The position numbers and the translations under genes were made by a program. The notes below the pieces were generated by a model. It had not been told where the DNA came from, did not search any database, and worked only from the letters and a program-made list of their open reading frames with translations. From the NCBI RefSeq assembly GCF_025989125.1, contig NZ_JAPDNR010000001.1, positions 682,001 through 746,000 on the forward strand: a DNA stretch of 64,000 bases, read 5' to 3'. Numbering within the stretch: position 1 is the stretch's first letter; each line of letters starts with the position of its first letter. This document shows positions 63,831-64,000 of this stretch, piece after piece. The stretch is from Chitinophaga nivalis (GTDB lineage: Bacteria; Bacteroidota; Bacteroidia; Chitinophagales; Chitinophagaceae).

Positions 63831-64000
63831 TTATAAAGCCATCGCTTGCAGCGAGTGGTCTTTGCTTTCCAGTTGTGAGCTGCCCATCAGGAATTCATCC
63901 ACTTTTCTGGCACACTCCCGTCCTTCGCTGATAGCCCATACGACCAGTGATTGTCCGCGACGCATATCGCCCGCGGCAAAAACTTTCGGTATAGAAGTAA
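63831..64000 (-). CDS. gltD: Glutamate synthase small subunit, C-terminal end (partial)
   Basis: Only the last 56 codons are in the window; the 5' part lies beyond position 64000. The frame reads KVFAAGDMRRGQSLVVWAISEGRECARKVDEFLMG then a short tail ending LQAMAL. GDMRRGQSLVVWAISEGREA/C is the conserved FAD-binding end of the NADPH-glutamate synthase beta subunit. It would supply electrons to GltB for glutamate formation from glutamine and 2-oxoglutarate. Confidence 0.88.
   Translation of the reverse strand, partial: TSIPKVFAAGDMRRGQSLVVWAISEGRECARKVDEFLMGSSQLESKDHSLQAMAL

Overview
The window looks like chromosomal DNA of a Bacteroidota bacterium close to Chitinophaga (family Chitinophagaceae). 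The reasons are moderate GC, almost no Shine-Dalgarno sequences, several promoters of the Bacteroidota type (TTTG, about 19 nt, TAnnTTTG), and families typical of the phylum: DUF2480, DUF3050, DUF922 and DUF3472 proteins, lipoprotein-type TamA, a PadR-PspC pair and a short GDP-mannose pyrophosphorylase. No rRNA, insertion sequence, prophage or cas gene was recognised. One tRNA (Phe) is present.

Layout. 0-8 kb: a KdnA-like sugar aminotransferase, secreted NTF2-like and CAP proteins, a GH25 lysozyme, a radical SAM/SPASM protein, a YtxH/holin-like envelope operon, an AI-2E family permease and nadD. 8-11 kb: phenylacetyl-CoA epoxidase genes paaABCD, without paaE. 11-17 kb: DUF922 protein, M28 peptidase, feoB, PspC and PadR. 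17-20.5 kb: a bicarbonate/sulfate-type SulP transporter and a beta carbonic anhydrase. 20.6-27 kb: methionine aminotransferase, mannose-1-phosphate guanylyltransferase, arabinose-5-phosphate isomerase, recQ, DUF3050 protein and tRNA-Phe. 27.5-37 kb: a divergent HxlR/SDR pair, secreted hypothetical proteins, an Amj-type flippase, a GH36 alpha-galactosidase and cardiolipin synthase. 37-39 kb: an ECF sigma factor and a partner that resembles a dual-membrane-spanning anti-sigma factor. 39-46 kb: mnmG, ybeY, a FeoA-like gene and nadA around long non-coding DNA. 46-64 kb: a PpiD-like chaperone, corA, DUF3472, DJ-1/PfpI, RlpA, poxB, tamB-tamA and the 3' end of gltD.

The most striking part is 41.1-45.6 kb, which I propose is the chromosome origin/centromere region. 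Three identical perfect 18-bp palindromes matching parS lie between mnmG and ybeY. A 1.7-kb gene-free stretch carries an array of about 15 palindromic units (31 bp, start-to-start spacing mostly 81-84 bp, unique DNA between). A second 0.77-kb gene-free stretch beyond nadA has a cluster of DnaA-box-like 9-mers. Hand counts suggest that strand G/C skew changes sign between the left and right parts of the window. ParB/parS and DnaA/oriC are known systems; the regularly spaced palindrome array is the element I cannot match to anything known.

Functional links: kdsD, the mannose pyrophosphorylase and the KdnA-like enzyme point to LPS/Kdo and surface sugar synthesis. TamAB, PpiD, RlpA, Amj, GH25 and the sigma/anti-sigma pair all concern the cell envelope. 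SulP and carbonic anhydrase form a likely inorganic-carbon unit.
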